A stretch of DNA of 64,000 bases from Hoeflea algicola (GTDB lineage: Bacteria > Pseudomonadota > Alphaproteobacteria > Rhizobiales > Rhizobiaceae). The position numbers were made by a program, and so were the translations under genes. Where the stretch lies: the NCBI RefSeq assembly GCF_026619415.1, contig NZ_JAOVZR010000001.1:186001-250000 (forward strand), written 5' to 3'. Under the pieces are notes generated by a model. The model was not told the DNA's origin. It ran no database searches and worked only from the letters and a program-made list of their open reading frames with translations. Below are positions 35,450-45,022 of the stretch, one piece after another (positions within the stretch are counted from its first letter, which is position 1; every line of letters begins with the position of its first letter).

Positions 35450-36538
35450 CTACGAAGCGTCCGGACTGATCAGCAGCCGGGCATTGGCGGTCCAGCAAAT
35501 GGTGGCACCGGGGTGGAGTTTCGGTTCGCCAATCCAAAGATGACCGCCCCGTGAGGCAACCAGTCGCGCGACCGTCGACAGGCCGAAACCTCTTTTATTA
35601 TTGGAAGCCAGATCCTTGATCTGCTCTAGCGCGGTTTTGGGGTCAGCAAAGCCCGGACCGTCGTCGGAAACACGTATCTCAACCAGTTCGTCGCTTTCCT
35701 TCGATCGCTCCACTTCGATCTCCACTCTGGATGTTGCGTGCTTGAGCGCATTGTCCATCAGGTTGCGCAAGACCAGTTGCAAGGCCACAGGTTCTGTCTT
35801 GAGCGTCAGTGCCGGGTAGCTCACTTCGAAACGTGACATTGGATCGAGCAATGCCATCAGATCGGCACACAGATGCGCGAAATCGACTTCGCTGGTGTTG
35901 TCGGTCTCATCGATGAACGATTGCGCATGCAGTAGCACCTCGTCGACCTTCTCAAGGGCGCGAGCAGCCACATCCTTGATCATCGTCAGCAGTTCCTTTT
36001 TGCCGTCTCCCTGATCGATGAAGCCGTCTTCTGCTATTTCGGTGACCAGACGGATCTGTCTGAGCGGACCGCGCAGGTCATGGGCCGCCAGACCGGTAAA
36101 GGCGCTGACCTTCTCACTCAGTTTCTGCATTTCGACCAGCGACTCGAGGGCTTCGAACTGGCGGTGCTTGTATTCGGTGATATTTTCCGCCAGGCCGACG
36201 ATGCCTATCACCCGGTCTTCGTGGTCGAACAGCGGGGACAGTGTTGTCAGCCACCAGATTTCGCCGGTTTCAAAGCCGAGCACCTCTTCATATTTATGGG
36301 CCGCTCGAAGCTCTACGCATCTGGCGTAGTTCGCCGTCACGGTGTCGGCAAACCGTTTTGGCAGCACGTCGTAGACGTTCTGGGCCTTGAGTTGATTGTT
36401 GCTCATGCCGATAGCCGAGGCGAGAAGCGCGTTGACACCCCGGAAAATGAAACTGCCATCCGTTTCGACGTCAAGGATGAAGGCCGGCACCTGCAAATGA
36501 TCCATCAATTGCTCGAATTGCAGTCTGATGTCGGTCAT
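35450..36538 (-). CDS. Cytoplasmic PAS-domain sensor histidine kinase
   Basis: 362 residues without TM segments. PAS/PAC sensor at about 8-130 (LQVPAFILDVETDGSFIFRG; VLGFETGEIWWLTTLSPLFD; DRVIGIVGLAENITEYK), H-box FTGLAAHDLRGPLRQIRLV, N-box LVLRNLMDNALKHA, G1 VSDDGPGFAD and G2 NNKRGFGLSTVARLVA. It ends convergently with one single-domain receiver and faces a second one divergently across 257 bases. The three probably form one phosphorelay. The signal is unknown. Confidence 0.88.
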   Translation of the reverse strand: MTDIRLQFEQLMDHLQVPAFILDVETDGSFIFRGVNALLASAIGMSNNQLKAQNVYDVLPKRFADTVTANYARCVELRAAHKYEEVLGFETGEIWWLTTLSPLFDHEDRVIGIVGLAENITEYKHRQFEALESLVEMQKLSEKVSAFTGLAAHDLRGPLRQIRLVTEIAEDGFIDQGDGKKELLTMIKDVAARALEKVDEVLLHAQSFIDETDNTSEVDFAHLCADLMALLDPMSRFEVSYPALTLKTEPVALQLVLRNLMDNALKHATSRVEIEVERSKESDELVEIRVSDDGPGFADPKTALEQIKDLASNNKRGFGLSTVARLVASRGGHLWIGEPKLHPGATICWTANARLLISPDAS

Positions 36539-36795
36539 GGGTCCTCATTTCGGATCCTGGTGGACAAGTCTTGCGGAGAAGATCCAAGTATCAATTAATA
36601 CAACGGTCATGGGTTATTCGAAAGGGTGGGGAATTGCTCAATGATAGTTATACGGACAAATTCATCAATCGGTTCACACAAGTTTCGAGCAAGTCGGTAC
36701 TGACATGTTGCTCACCATCGGAGCCGTGTGGGCCCGACTCAGGTAACCGCGTGTTCGAATAAGCCAGCGCGCTGACAGAGCATGCAGGGGGTTCC

Positions 36796-37155
36796 ATGAA
36801 AAGTGTTTTGCTGATCGACGACGATCCCGTCCAGCACAAGATTCTGTCGTTTTTTCTCAAATCGAGTTTCGGTGAAGATTCCGATTTCACGTCTGCGTTC
36901 GATCTCGAAGAAGCGATCGATCATCTTGAGCAGCAGTCTTTTGACGTGATCTTTCTCGACAACCGTCTGGCTCCCTACAAGGACTACACCCATACCATCG
37001 ACAGGATCAAAGCTGTCAGCCGCGACAGCTTGATCTATCTGATTTCGGCCGCGCGCGACCACGAAAAATTCGGTGACTACCAAACGCGCGGCATTCTCGG
37101 TGTGATTGACAAGTTCGAGCTTCGAGAATCGATTTCCAACGGCCTGCTGAGTTAA
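36796..37155 (+). CDS. Single-domain response regulator (divergent)
   Basis: 119-residue receiver: SVLLIDDDPVQHKILSFFL, phosphoacceptor D55 in VIFLDNRLAPYKDY, IYLISAARDHEKF and K106 in VIDKFELRE. The usual proline after the lysine is replaced by phenylalanine and the loop after D55 is unusual, so its output surface probably differs from typical CheY proteins. The GGGGGTT before ATG 36796 is a moderate ribosome site. It is divergent from the PAS kinase and probably partnered with it. Confidence 0.85.
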   Translation: MKSVLLIDDDPVQHKILSFFLKSSFGEDSDFTSAFDLEEAIDHLEQQSFDVIFLDNRLAPYKDYTHTIDRIKAVSRDSLIYLISAARDHEKFGDYQTRGILGVIDKFELRESISNGLLS

Positions 37156-37424
37156 ACTACGATCTGGATTGCGCTTCGCGCAGTCAGCGCTGCCCAGTGA
37201 TAACGCTCGGTGCTGCGAATGGGTGGTGATGCTTGACCCGCCAACCGGTTCCGATCCTGGGATAGCGCGGCAAGCGGGCAGTGCTCCGCAATCGCAATTG
37301 CGACAGTGGTCTGCCGTATGTCAAATTTGATGCACAATGCAGGTCTATGAATCTTCTGTCTTATCGACGGTGTGATCGGCAAACCCGATGACGCTGGTTT
37401 ACATATACTGACAAGGAAAAAAGC

Positions 37425-38594
37425 ATGTCCGACCAGTCCTGCACCGCCCCGCGCCATGAGCACTCCGTACCGTGGTTCTGGCCGATGGCCGCCGCCATCG
37501 AAATGGAACAGGCGGGCATGAAGCTGTTTCGTGACAATCTTCGCTTTGTGGCCGAAGCAGAGAAGATACAATCCCCGCAGCCGCCGGAATGGGCCTCTGA
37601 AAACCGGATCGCGCTGGAACTGGATACGATGCGGATTCGCGATTTTTCCACCGGCGACAGCGATACGCTGCCGGTGATCATCGACGCCCCCTATGCCGGT
37701 CATTCCGCCACCATAGCTGACTATGCCAAGGGGCAGAGCCTGGTCGAAACCCTGATGCAATCGGGATTGTCACGGGTGTTGGTCACCGACTGGAAAGCGG
37801 CCACCGAGGCGATGAGTGATTATGATATCGATACCTATCTGGCCGATCTCGACCGGGCCGTCGATCACCTCGGCGGTCGGGTCGCGCTTGTCGGCCTGTG
37901 CCAGGGTGGCTGGCTGTCGGCGATGTATGCCTGCCGATTCCCAGGCAAGGTCGCGTCACTGGTGCTGGCTGGGGCGCCGATTGACACCGATGCCGGCGAC
38001 GGCCCGATCAAGAAACTGGCGCATGCCATGCCGCTCAGCCTCTATCAGGAGATGGTTGCGGCTGGACATGGCCGGATGCTCGGAAAATACATGCTGGCGG
38101 GGTGGAAGAACATGCATCCGGGTGAGCAGTATCTGGGCAAGTTCCTCGATCTCTATGCCCATATCGAAAGCCGAAGCTATATCAACCGCACCGAACGGTT
38201 CGAGCGCTGGTACGAAAATCCACTCGACCTGCCGGGTGTCTATTATCTTCAGGCTATCGAGCTTCTGTTCAAGCAGAATCGCTTTGCAAAGGGGGAATTC
38301 ACCGGACTTGGCCGCAAGCTCAATTTGAAGGACGTGACATGCCCTGCTTATCTGCTGGCGGGAGCGGAGGACGACATCACCACGCGGGAACAGGTGTTTG
38401 CTGCTGCCGATCTCTTGGGCACGCCGCAGACCGACATTGTCAAGCAACTGGTGCCTGGTGGCCATATCGGCTTGTTCATGGGATCGCGCACGCTCAAGGA
38501 CGTGTGGCCCGGCATCGCTGAGTGGATTCTCACCAAGGGGGAACGGACCACCACAGCGGCGAATGAGGGCCAGCACAGAGGAGCAGCGAACTGA
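37425..38594 (+). CDS. Alpha/beta hydrolase of the PhaC/PhaZ type with cysteine nucleophile
   Basis: 389 residues with AAGGA before ATG 37425. The nucleophile elbow VALVGLCQGGW carries C159 where lipases have serine, as in PHA synthases and intracellular PHB depolymerases. The flanks DYDIDTYLADLDRAVDHLGG and CPAYLLAGAEDDITT (acid) with VPGGHIGLF (histidine) complete a Cys-Asp-His triad. It is shorter than class I PhaC (about 590). I infer a role in polyhydroxyalkanoate metabolism, more likely thiolysis or depolymerisation than synthesis. It overlaps the following gene by one base (TGATG). Confidence 0.75.
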   Translation: MSDQSCTAPRHEHSVPWFWPMAAAIEMEQAGMKLFRDNLRFVAEAEKIQSPQPPEWASENRIALELDTMRIRDFSTGDSDTLPVIIDAPYAGHSATIADYAKGQSLVETLMQSGLSRVLVTDWKAATEAMSDYDIDTYLADLDRAVDHLGGRVALVGLCQGGWLSAMYACRFPGKVASLVLAGAPIDTDAGDGPIKKLAHAMPLSLYQEMVAAGHGRMLGKYMLAGWKNMHPGEQYLGKFLDLYAHIESRSYINRTERFERWYENPLDLPGVYYLQAIELLFKQNRFAKGEFTGLGRKLNLKDVTCPAYLLAGAEDDITTREQVFAAADLLGTPQTDIVKQLVPGGHIGLFMGSRTLKDVWPGIAEWILTKGERTTTAANEGQHRGAAN

Positions 38595-38962
38595 TGATTG
38601 CGGTTCTTGAAGGCTATCCCGATGACGTGCTGGCGGTTTCGTTTAGCGGCACGGTGACGGCCAGCGATTATGAAACCGTGCTGGTTCCGGAGACCCGCTG
38701 GCGCGTCGACCAACATGGCACCATCCGCCTGCTTTGCCAGATGGGTCCGGAATTTGAAGCGATGGCGCCTGGTGCTATGTGGTCAGATACCAAGCTCGGC
38801 CTGTCGCGCTGGTCGGATTTCGAACGGCTGGCTTTTGTCAGCGACGTCGGCTGGTTGCGCGATGCGATCATGATCTTTGCGCCGGTCCTGCACTATCCAG
38901 TGCGCACATTTGCCAATGCCGAGTTTGCGCAAGCCCGCGCCTGGGTGCTGGAAGGCAAGTAG
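38594..38962 (+). CDS. SpoIIAA-like (STAS-fold) protein
   Basis: 122 residues with the SpoIIAA-like pattern: VLEGYPDDVLAVSFSGTVTA, DYETVLVPETRW, KLGLSRWSDFERLAFVSDVG and a C-terminal PVRTFANAEFAQARAWVLEG. These small STAS-related proteins are thought to bind lipid or protein partners; the exact role is unknown. ATG 38594 shares a base with the upstream stop and has GAGGAG eight bases before, so it is co-translated with the PhaC/PhaZ-like hydrolase. Confidence 0.8.
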   Translation: MIAVLEGYPDDVLAVSFSGTVTASDYETVLVPETRWRVDQHGTIRLLCQMGPEFEAMAPGAMWSDTKLGLSRWSDFERLAFVSDVGWLRDAIMIFAPVLHYPVRTFANAEFAQARAWVLEGK

Positions 38963-39176
38963 CCTTTCATCACGCTGGCCTCACGGATGGAGCTGCACGC
39001 GCCAGGTTTTTGGGGCAAAAACCCGGCATCCAACTAGGTGCCTGAGGGGGCAGAGACAAGTGTGTCAATTCGGCTCATGCGTCAATTCTCGCCTATCAGG
39101 TTTATGCAAAATTTAATTCTGCCTTACGATAACCGTCCCAACAAGAAACACATCCAGAATGGGTTGGGCCAGTACT

Positions 39177-40997
39177 ATGATGAGCAATTTCAGGATATCG
39201 ACGAGACTTTACGTGCTTGTCGGTCTAGCCTTGGCGGTGTTCACCACCGCAGCAGTTTACAAGCTTTACGATTCCCACGATTCGATGGTGACCGAGCGCA
39301 AGGCCAAGCTGAGCGCGCTCAATGAGAATGTCACCACCATGCTAGAGCATTTTTATGCCATGGAAACCTCCGGCGAGTTGACCCGCGAAGAGGCCCAAAC
39401 CCGCGCGCTCGATGCGGTTCGGCCGATCCGCTATGAGGGCAACGGTTATTTCTGGATCAACAACATGGCCAATTTCATGGTCATGCATCCGATCAAGCCC
39501 GAACTCGAGGGCACCGATCTGGCTGGTTTCAAAGACCCGACCGGCAAGTATTTCTTCCGCGAATTCATCAAGGTGGTCAAGGCCGACGGCCAGGGCTTCG
39601 TCGACTACTACTGGCCCAAGCCGGGCAACGAGGAGCCGGTACTGAAATACTCCCACGTGGCCGGATTTGCGCCTTGGGGTTGGGTGATCGGCACCGGTGT
39701 TTATGGCGATGACCTGGCCGCGATGTTTCGCGACAATGCCATCAACACCGCGATCATCCTGGGCCTGGGCGCGCTGGCGATCATCCTGTTTTCGGTCGCC
39801 ATCGTCCGCAGCGTCGTCACCCCGATCGAGCGGCTGAACGCGACGATGAATGCGATTGCGCAGGAAGATGTCAGCGGCGAAGTGCCCGAAACCGAACGCA
39901 AGGACGAGGTGGGTGAAATGGCTGCCGCGGTTCTGGTGTTGCGTGACAGTGTCCGTGAGCGTCTGCAATTGAAAGAGCGCGAAGTCGAACAGCAGCAGCA
40001 TCTCGACAGCGAGCGTGGTGAAAGTGAACGGCGCCAACAACAGATCAACCAGACCCAAAGCGACGTCATGCACACGCTGGGCTCGGCGCTGGAGCGCCTG
40101 GCCGGTGGTGACCTGACCGTCAACATTGGCGAGATCGCGCCGGAGTACGCCAAGCTGCGCGATGACTTCAACAATGCGGTGATGTCGCTCGCCGATGTGA
40201 TCGCCACGATTGCGCAGTCGACCGATGTCGTCAACGCCAGCGCCGACGGCATTTCCGAGGCCGCCAATAATCTGTCGATGCGGACCGAACAGCAGGCGGC
40301 GTCGCTGGAAGAAACCGCCGCAGCACTCGACGAGATCACCTCGACGGTGCGCAGTTCTTCCGAGCGGGCCAATGAGGCCAATCGGGTGGTCGAAGAGACC
40401 CGCCAGAGCACTGACAAATCAGGCCAGATCGTCAACAGTGCGATAACCGCGATGACCCGGATCAAGGATGAATCCGACCGGATCGGCAAGATCATCGGCG
40501 TGATCGACGAGATCGCCTTCCAGACCAACCTGCTGGCGCTCAACGCCGGTGTCGAGGCGGCGCGTGCCGGCGAGGCGGGCAGGGGCTTTGCCGTGGTCGC
40601 CCAGGAAGTGCGCGAACTGGCCCAGCGTTCGGCCACCGCGGCGCGTGAGATCAAGGAGCTGATCAGCAGTTCGGCCACCGAGGTCCAGTCCGGCGTGGCG
40701 TTGGTGAAGTCGACAGGCGAGGCGCTTGCTGAAATCGAAGCCTTCGTCAATCAGGTCAATGACCAGGTCAATTCGATCGCCACCGCTGCCCGCGAACAGG
40801 CCAGCGCCCTGGCCGAGGTCAACACCGCCATCAATCAGATGGACCAGATGACCCAGCAGAACGCGGCAATGGTTGAAGAAACCAGCGCGGCAAGCCAGAC
40901 GCTGAGCCAGGAAAGTGCACAGCTGCACGGAATGTTGCGCAATTTCCGCCTGCCGCAGGACACTGCTGGTCACAAGGTTTCGGCCCGCGCCGCCTGA
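39177..40997 (+). CDS. Methyl-accepting chemotaxis protein with a single Cache domain
   Basis: 606 residues from ATG 39177 (39159 and 39180 are alternatives). TM1 near residues 10-30 ([20 protein letters not shown]), a periplasmic sCache_2 domain ([43 protein letters not shown]), TM2 ([19 protein letters not shown]), HAMP, and the signalling domain with the hairpin tip [20 protein letters not shown]. Methylation helices flank it ([17 protein letters not shown]). It senses small molecules, perhaps carboxylates, and signals to CheA/CheW. No che genes are in the window. Confidence 0.93.
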   Translation: MMSNFRISTRLYVLVGLALAVFTTAAVYKLYDSHDSMVTERKAKLSALNENVTTMLEHFYAMETSGELTREEAQTRALDAVRPIRYEGNGYFWINNMANFMVMHPIKPELEGTDLAGFKDPTGKYFFREFIKVVKADGQGFVDYYWPKPGNEEPVLKYSHVAGFAPWGWVIGTGVYGDDLAAMFRDNAINTAIILGLGALAIILFSVAIVRSVVTPIERLNATMNAIAQEDVSGEVPETERKDEVGEMAAAVLVLRDSVRERLQLKEREVEQQQHLDSERGESERRQQQINQTQSDVMHTLGSALERLAGGDLTVNIGEIAPEYAKLRDDFNNAVMSLADVIATIAQSTDVVNASADGISEAANNLSMRTEQQAASLEETAAALDEITSTVRSSSERANEANRVVEETRQSTDKSGQIVNSAITAMTRIKDESDRIGKIIGVIDEIAFQTNLLALNAGVEAARAGEAGRGFAVVAQEVRELAQRSATAAREIKELISSSATEVQSGVALVKSTGEALAEIEAFVNQVNDQVNSIATAAREQASALAEVNTAINQMDQMTQQNAAMVEETSAASQTLSQESAQLHGMLRNFRLPQDTAGHKVSARAA

Positions 40998-41021
40998 GCA
41001 CAAAACTGACACCCCGCTTTC

Positions 41022-41056
41022 AAAGCCGGCGCCGGATCCCCTCCGGCGCCGGCTTT
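41022..41056. terminator. Bidirectional rho-independent terminator
   Basis: A perfect 15-bp stem (41022-41036 with 41042-41056, starting AAAGCCGGC and ending GCCGGCTTT) with a 5-nt TCCCC loop lies between two convergent genes, the chemoreceptor and cytochrome b561. A and T residues at the stem ends allow it to work both ways. Confidence 0.85.
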
Positions 41057-41060
41057 GTGT

Positions 41061-41600
41061 TCAGGACCGACCGAAACCGATCCGCCTGAGGGTGGCATCC
41101 TTTTTGATGTAATGGTGGAAGAATGCTGCACCCGCATGGCCGACAAGCAGTGCCAGCAACACCTTGGCGCCAATGCCGTGCGGGATACGTGGCGCAAAAT
41201 CGGCAAAATCGGGCAGCGGACCGGGCGCGCCGCCAAACAGGATATTGCCGGCTCCCGACAGCACAAACAGGCTGATGCCGCTTGCCGCCATCACCAGGAT
41301 CAGCAGATAGAGCAGGATGTGGACCGCCTTGGCGAGCCGTTCTTGCCATGCCGGGTCACCGCCGAGCGGGGGTGGGCGAGTATCAATTCGCCACCACCAG
41401 AACAGCCTTACCAGCGTCAGCAGCAACACGGTAACCCCCATCGGCGCATGGACGGTCAAAACGCTGGCCTTGATCGCAGGTTCTGTGGCGTTATCAGCCA
41501 CGGTGCCGGAAACCAGCAGCGCAATAATCAGCAGCGCGGTGAGCCAGTGCAGCCCGGCAGCGACGTTGCCGTAGGCGGTGGGGGAGCTTTTGATGGCCAT
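41061..41600 (-). CDS. Cytochrome b561 family membrane protein
   Basis: 179 residues from the ATG complementary to 41598-41600, preceded by AAAGGA at good spacing. Four TM helices carry candidate haem-ligand histidines: GLHWLTALLIIALLVSG, LTVHAPMGVTVLLLTLVR, KAVHILLYLLILVMAASG and VLLALLVGHAGAAFFHHY. This is the bacterial cytochrome b561 (YodB/CybB) family, di-haem proteins that move electrons between quinol and acceptors in the inner membrane. It is transcribed divergently from the MarR gene, which may control it. Confidence 0.88.
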   Translation of the reverse strand: MAIKSSPTAYGNVAAGLHWLTALLIIALLVSGTVADNATEPAIKASVLTVHAPMGVTVLLLTLVRLFWWWRIDTRPPPLGGDPAWQERLAKAVHILLYLLILVMAASGISLFVLSGAGNILFGGAPGPLPDFADFAPRIPHGIGAKVLLALLVGHAGAAFFHHYIKKDATLRRIGFGRS

Positions 41601-41855
41601 CGTCATATCCTTTCAGTTGGCGGGCTGCGTCAATCGCAACAGGAGCCTTATGGCGGTGGCCCTTGTCGGCCGTTTCACCTGTGCTGTTGGCGCGCTTGGC
41701 GCTCCAGTTTGCGGCCGAGTTGGCGCAAGCCATCTCTGGCAAACAGGCTGCAAAGATCGTCAGCATCTGTTACCTCGTGCACGAATGCCGGGCCCGGGCG
41801 GGCGCCTGCATCGCGAACCCGGCTTGCATTTATCGCCGAGAATGAATACACTTTA

Positions 41856-41873
41856 CATGGAAATATTTACATG
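41856..41873. promoter_or_regulatory. 18-bp palindrome over the MarR gene start, probable operator
   Basis: CATGGAAATATTTACATG is a palindrome except for one mismatched pair and overlaps the start codon at 41871. MarR dimers bind 16-20 bp palindromes at their own promoters, so it is a likely autoregulatory site. The sequence also gives a direct repeat TTTACATGG at 41852 and 41866. Confidence 0.55.
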
Positions 41874-42326
41874 GCAACTAAAAAACCGCTGGCCCGTCCC
41901 CGATCACTGGGGCAAGTCCTGACCTTCGCAACTTCGGCGACGGCAGCGATGTGCCACGAGATGCTGGCCGAGCACGATCTGACGCTAGCGCATTGGGTGA
42001 TCCTGTCAGCGCTCTGGCGGCAGGATGGCATGCTGATCAGCGAGATCGGTGATTACACCGGCAACAACGCGCCGGCGACTTCGCGCATCATCGACCGAAT
42101 GGAGGAGCGGGGGCTGGTTGTTCGAAAACCGTCCGTTGACGACAAGCGCGTGGTCCGCGTCCATCTCACGGAACTTGGCCGCAGCCTTGATCATCTCAGC
42201 GATTTTCATGACCGGGTGAATGCGCGCTTGCTCAGCGGCATTAGCGACGAAGACGCCGCCCAGCTTTTCGAACTGCTCAAGCGGGTTGATAAAAACGCGC
42301 GGTTCGGATCGACCGACACTGACTGA
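41871..42326 (+). CDS. MarR-family transcriptional regulator
   Basis: 151 residues from ATG 41871. Winged helix in the middle: LTLAHWVILSALWRQDGMLI, EIGDYTGNNAPATSRIIDR (recognition helix), MEERGLVVRKPSVDDKRVVR (wing with the typical D-x-R), then dimerisation helices. MarR proteins repress operons and release on ligand or oxidant binding; there are no cysteines in the DNA-binding part, and one at C23. It lies 270 bases from the divergent cytochrome b561 gene. Confidence 0.9.
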   Translation: MATKKPLARPRSLGQVLTFATSATAAMCHEMLAEHDLTLAHWVILSALWRQDGMLISEIGDYTGNNAPATSRIIDRMEERGLVVRKPSVDDKRVVRVHLTELGRSLDHLSDFHDRVNARLLSGISDEDAAQLFELLKRVDKNARFGSTDTD

Positions 42327-42355
42327 AACTGCTTATGCTCGACTGGTGTCGCTGT

Positions 42356-44734
42356 TCAGGCCGCGGCGCTTTTATCCTCAGTGGCCTTAATTTCGGTCTC
42401 GACGGTCATTGATTGTGGACAATCGATCGGCACTCGTACACTGACAATCGTCCCTACGCCCTCGGTCGAGCGAACTTTCATCGCTCCGCCATGCAGTTCG
42501 GCCAGACTGCGCGAGATCGCGAGTCCCAGACCGGAACCGCCGGTGGATTTGGAAAACTGGTTCTGCACCTGTTCGAACGGTTGGCCAATCCGGCGTAGCA
42601 CACCCTTGGGGATGCCGATGCCCGTATCCTCGATGGTCAGCGTTACAGCGCAGGAGGTCTTGCGGGCGCGCACCAGAATGCGGCCACCCGGTTCGGTGAA
42701 CTTGACCGCGTTGGACAACAGGTTGAGCAGGATCTGCTTCATGGCCCGGCGGTCGGCGTGCAGCGACAATAGGGGCGAGATTCGTGGCTGCACCTCGATG
42801 CCCTTCTTCTCCGCCTGAATCGCCACCAGCCGCATGGTTTCCTCCAGCAGCAGCGCCAGATCGACATCTTCGCGATCGATCTGCATCTGCCCGGCCTCGA
42901 TCTTGGCCATATCGAGAATGTCGTTGATGACGCTCAACAAGTGAATGCCGGAGCCGTGGATGTCGTCGGCGTATTCGGCGTATTTTTCCGATCCGAGAGG
43001 ACCGAACATCCGCGCCTGCAGCACTTCGGAGAAGCCGATGATGGCATTCAGCGGGGTTCTCAGCTCATGGCTCATATTGGCCAGGAATTCCGACTTGGCC
43101 CGACTGGCGGCCTCGGCGCGTTCGGTCTCGATCTGGTAATCACGGTTGAGTTCGGATAGTTCGGCGGCCTTGCGGTTAAGCTCGGCCTGGGACGAGGTGA
43201 GATCGCCGATTGTTGCCATCAGCCGTTTTTCACTGTCGCGCAACCGCTCCTGGTTGCGTTTGAGCGGGGTAATGTCGGTGCCCACCGAAACCTGGCCGCC
43301 GTCGCGGGTCTTGCGTTCGTTAATTTGCAGCCAGCGGCCGTCGGCAAGCTGTACTTCGAAGCTCTGCGCGCCGCCCTGGGCGCAGGGCACTGCCAGCCGT
43401 CGTGCCACCACTGGTCGGGTCGCGGCACTTTCCACCACCGTGCGCGGCGTGCCGGGCGCGAGGATGTCGTCTGGCAGGCCGTGGATTTCCTGATAGTGCT
43501 TGTTCCACAACACCAGCCGGTCGCTGCTGTCCCACAACACAAAGGCTTCAGAGGTGCTTTCGATCGCATCGAACAGCCGCTGATCGGCCTCTGCGGAGTG
43601 CTGCTGCAACCGATGCTGCTCGGTCACGTCCATGGCAATGCCGATCAGATGGGTCTGTCCCGAGGTCGGGTCCACCACCTGCGCTCTTGTCCGCATCCAC
43701 ACATAGTGCCCGTTGGCGTGGCGCATGCGGAACAGGTGATCGACCTGCTTGAGATCGCCGCTGGCCACTTTCTGCGCGACTTCGTAAAGATCGCCGTCGT
43801 CGGGGTGGATCAGCTGAGAGGCTTCGCCGAACGAGATCACGCTGTCGCGTGGCGGCAGCCCGAGGATCTCGTACATTGAGCGCGACCAGTAGAGCCGGCC
43901 GCGCGCCATGTCCCAGTCCCACAGGCCACAGCGCCCGCGTGACAGCGCCATGTCGACCCGCCGGTGGCTTTCGAGATAGATGTCATCGGCCTCCTGGGCA
44001 CGCCCGGCCTGGCTGAAATAGGCATAGAGGATGACCAGCAGAATGGAGGAGGTGGCGATGAACAGGGTGACATTGACCGATATCGCCTGCCGCCAGGCCT
44101 CGTTCATGTCCGAGATCGGGGTCAGCGACAGCACCGCGCCCACGCCGTCGGGAAGCCGCGTCAAGGCGGCGAGATTCTGGTCGCCGTCAAATTCGATCGC
44201 CTGAACGCCGGCGCGATTACCGAACAGCCACAGCGGCGAGGCTTCGGGCATCAGGCTCGACGCTGAGCGGCCGACCAGATGACGCCCGCCGGCAGTGGCG
44301 GCGAACACCCGGTTGTGGGCGTCAAGCACCAGCAGGGAACGTCCTTCATTCTCGGAAATCGAATCCAGTGCCCGGTTGAGCCGTGCTTCCGTTTCCCAAC
44401 GCAATCCTTCGCGCACCGGGGTCAGGTCGACCGACAGCGCCGCGCTCGCTGCCACGGCCGAAAGCGCCGTCAACTGCTCGGCAGCGGTCTGCAGTCGCTC
44501 TCGGCCCTCATTGATATTGATGTAGCGCGCTGCGGCCACCACCACCAGAAAGGCGATGATGAGCACGGGAATGAGGCGTTTGAGAAAAGGCTCGGCGCCA
44601 ATCAGGCGATCATAGGCGGGCTGCGCGAACAGTTTCGCATGCCCCGAAAGCGCTCGTCCCGACGCCCGTTTCGCGTCTGGTTTTTGAGCATGAATCGACC
44701 CTTCGGCCGCAGGTGTAGTCTGCGCGTCCGCCAT
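42356..44734 (-). CDS. pleC: PleC/PdhS-family PAS sensor histidine kinase
   Basis: 792 residues from the ATG complementary to 44732-44734 (an upstream ATG would add 13). TM1 about 53-69 and TM2 about 219-241 flank a periplasmic sensor. Two PAS domains (about 262-375 and 385-495) are followed by the H-box LANMSHELRTPLNAIIGFSE with H556. The block after the H-box (FGPLGSEKYAEYADDIHGSG then HLLSVINDILDMAKIEAGQ) is characteristic of the PleC/DivJ/PdhS family that acts on DivK. In Sinorhizobium pleC lies near glnE and the cyc genes. PleC sets phosphorylation of DivK and so CtrA activity and polarity. The symbol is by family signature and synteny. Confidence 0.75.
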   Translation of the reverse strand: MADAQTTPAAEGSIHAQKPDAKRASGRALSGHAKLFAQPAYDRLIGAEPFLKRLIPVLIIAFLVVVAAARYININEGRERLQTAAEQLTALSAVAASAALSVDLTPVREGLRWETEARLNRALDSISENEGRSLLVLDAHNRVFAATAGGRHLVGRSASSLMPEASPLWLFGNRAGVQAIEFDGDQNLAALTRLPDGVGAVLSLTPISDMNEAWRQAISVNVTLFIATSSILLVILYAYFSQAGRAQEADDIYLESHRRVDMALSRGRCGLWDWDMARGRLYWSRSMYEILGLPPRDSVISFGEASQLIHPDDGDLYEVAQKVASGDLKQVDHLFRMRHANGHYVWMRTRAQVVDPTSGQTHLIGIAMDVTEQHRLQQHSAEADQRLFDAIESTSEAFVLWDSSDRLVLWNKHYQEIHGLPDDILAPGTPRTVVESAATRPVVARRLAVPCAQGGAQSFEVQLADGRWLQINERKTRDGGQVSVGTDITPLKRNQERLRDSEKRLMATIGDLTSSQAELNRKAAELSELNRDYQIETERAEAASRAKSEFLANMSHELRTPLNAIIGFSEVLQARMFGPLGSEKYAEYADDIHGSGIHLLSVINDILDMAKIEAGQMQIDREDVDLALLLEETMRLVAIQAEKKGIEVQPRISPLLSLHADRRAMKQILLNLLSNAVKFTEPGGRILVRARKTSCAVTLTIEDTGIGIPKGVLRRIGQPFEQVQNQFSKSTGGSGLGLAISRSLAELHGGAMKVRSTEGVGTIVSVRVPIDCPQSMTVETEIKATEDKSAAA

Positions 44735-45022
44735 GATTTGTATCTGTCCCCGTTGGGATTCGGACAACCGCATCTCCGAATCTGACCTAATGAATCAAAG
44801 GTGATTCGGCTTGTCCAGTCCTAAAAGCAAGGATCTGTTAACGAGTTGATTTAATGGCGAATTTGTTAGAATCGAGTCGCAACTGTTTCGGATCCGGACA
44901 CCGCTTGCAGCGCCGTTTCGGCAAATCCGCCGCGGCTGAACTCTGGCACGGTCGGCTGCGGCCGCCCCGGGACGGGAGCCAGCCGCAGCTAGGGCAAGGA
45001 TCGAATGGGCGCCGAGCCAGCT

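Noticed and set aside
44838..44854. TTAAC and TTAA half-sites upstream of the pleC-type kinase as a CtrA box
   Set aside because: The halves are separated by nine bases; the CtrA consensus needs seven, and no better match is nearby.
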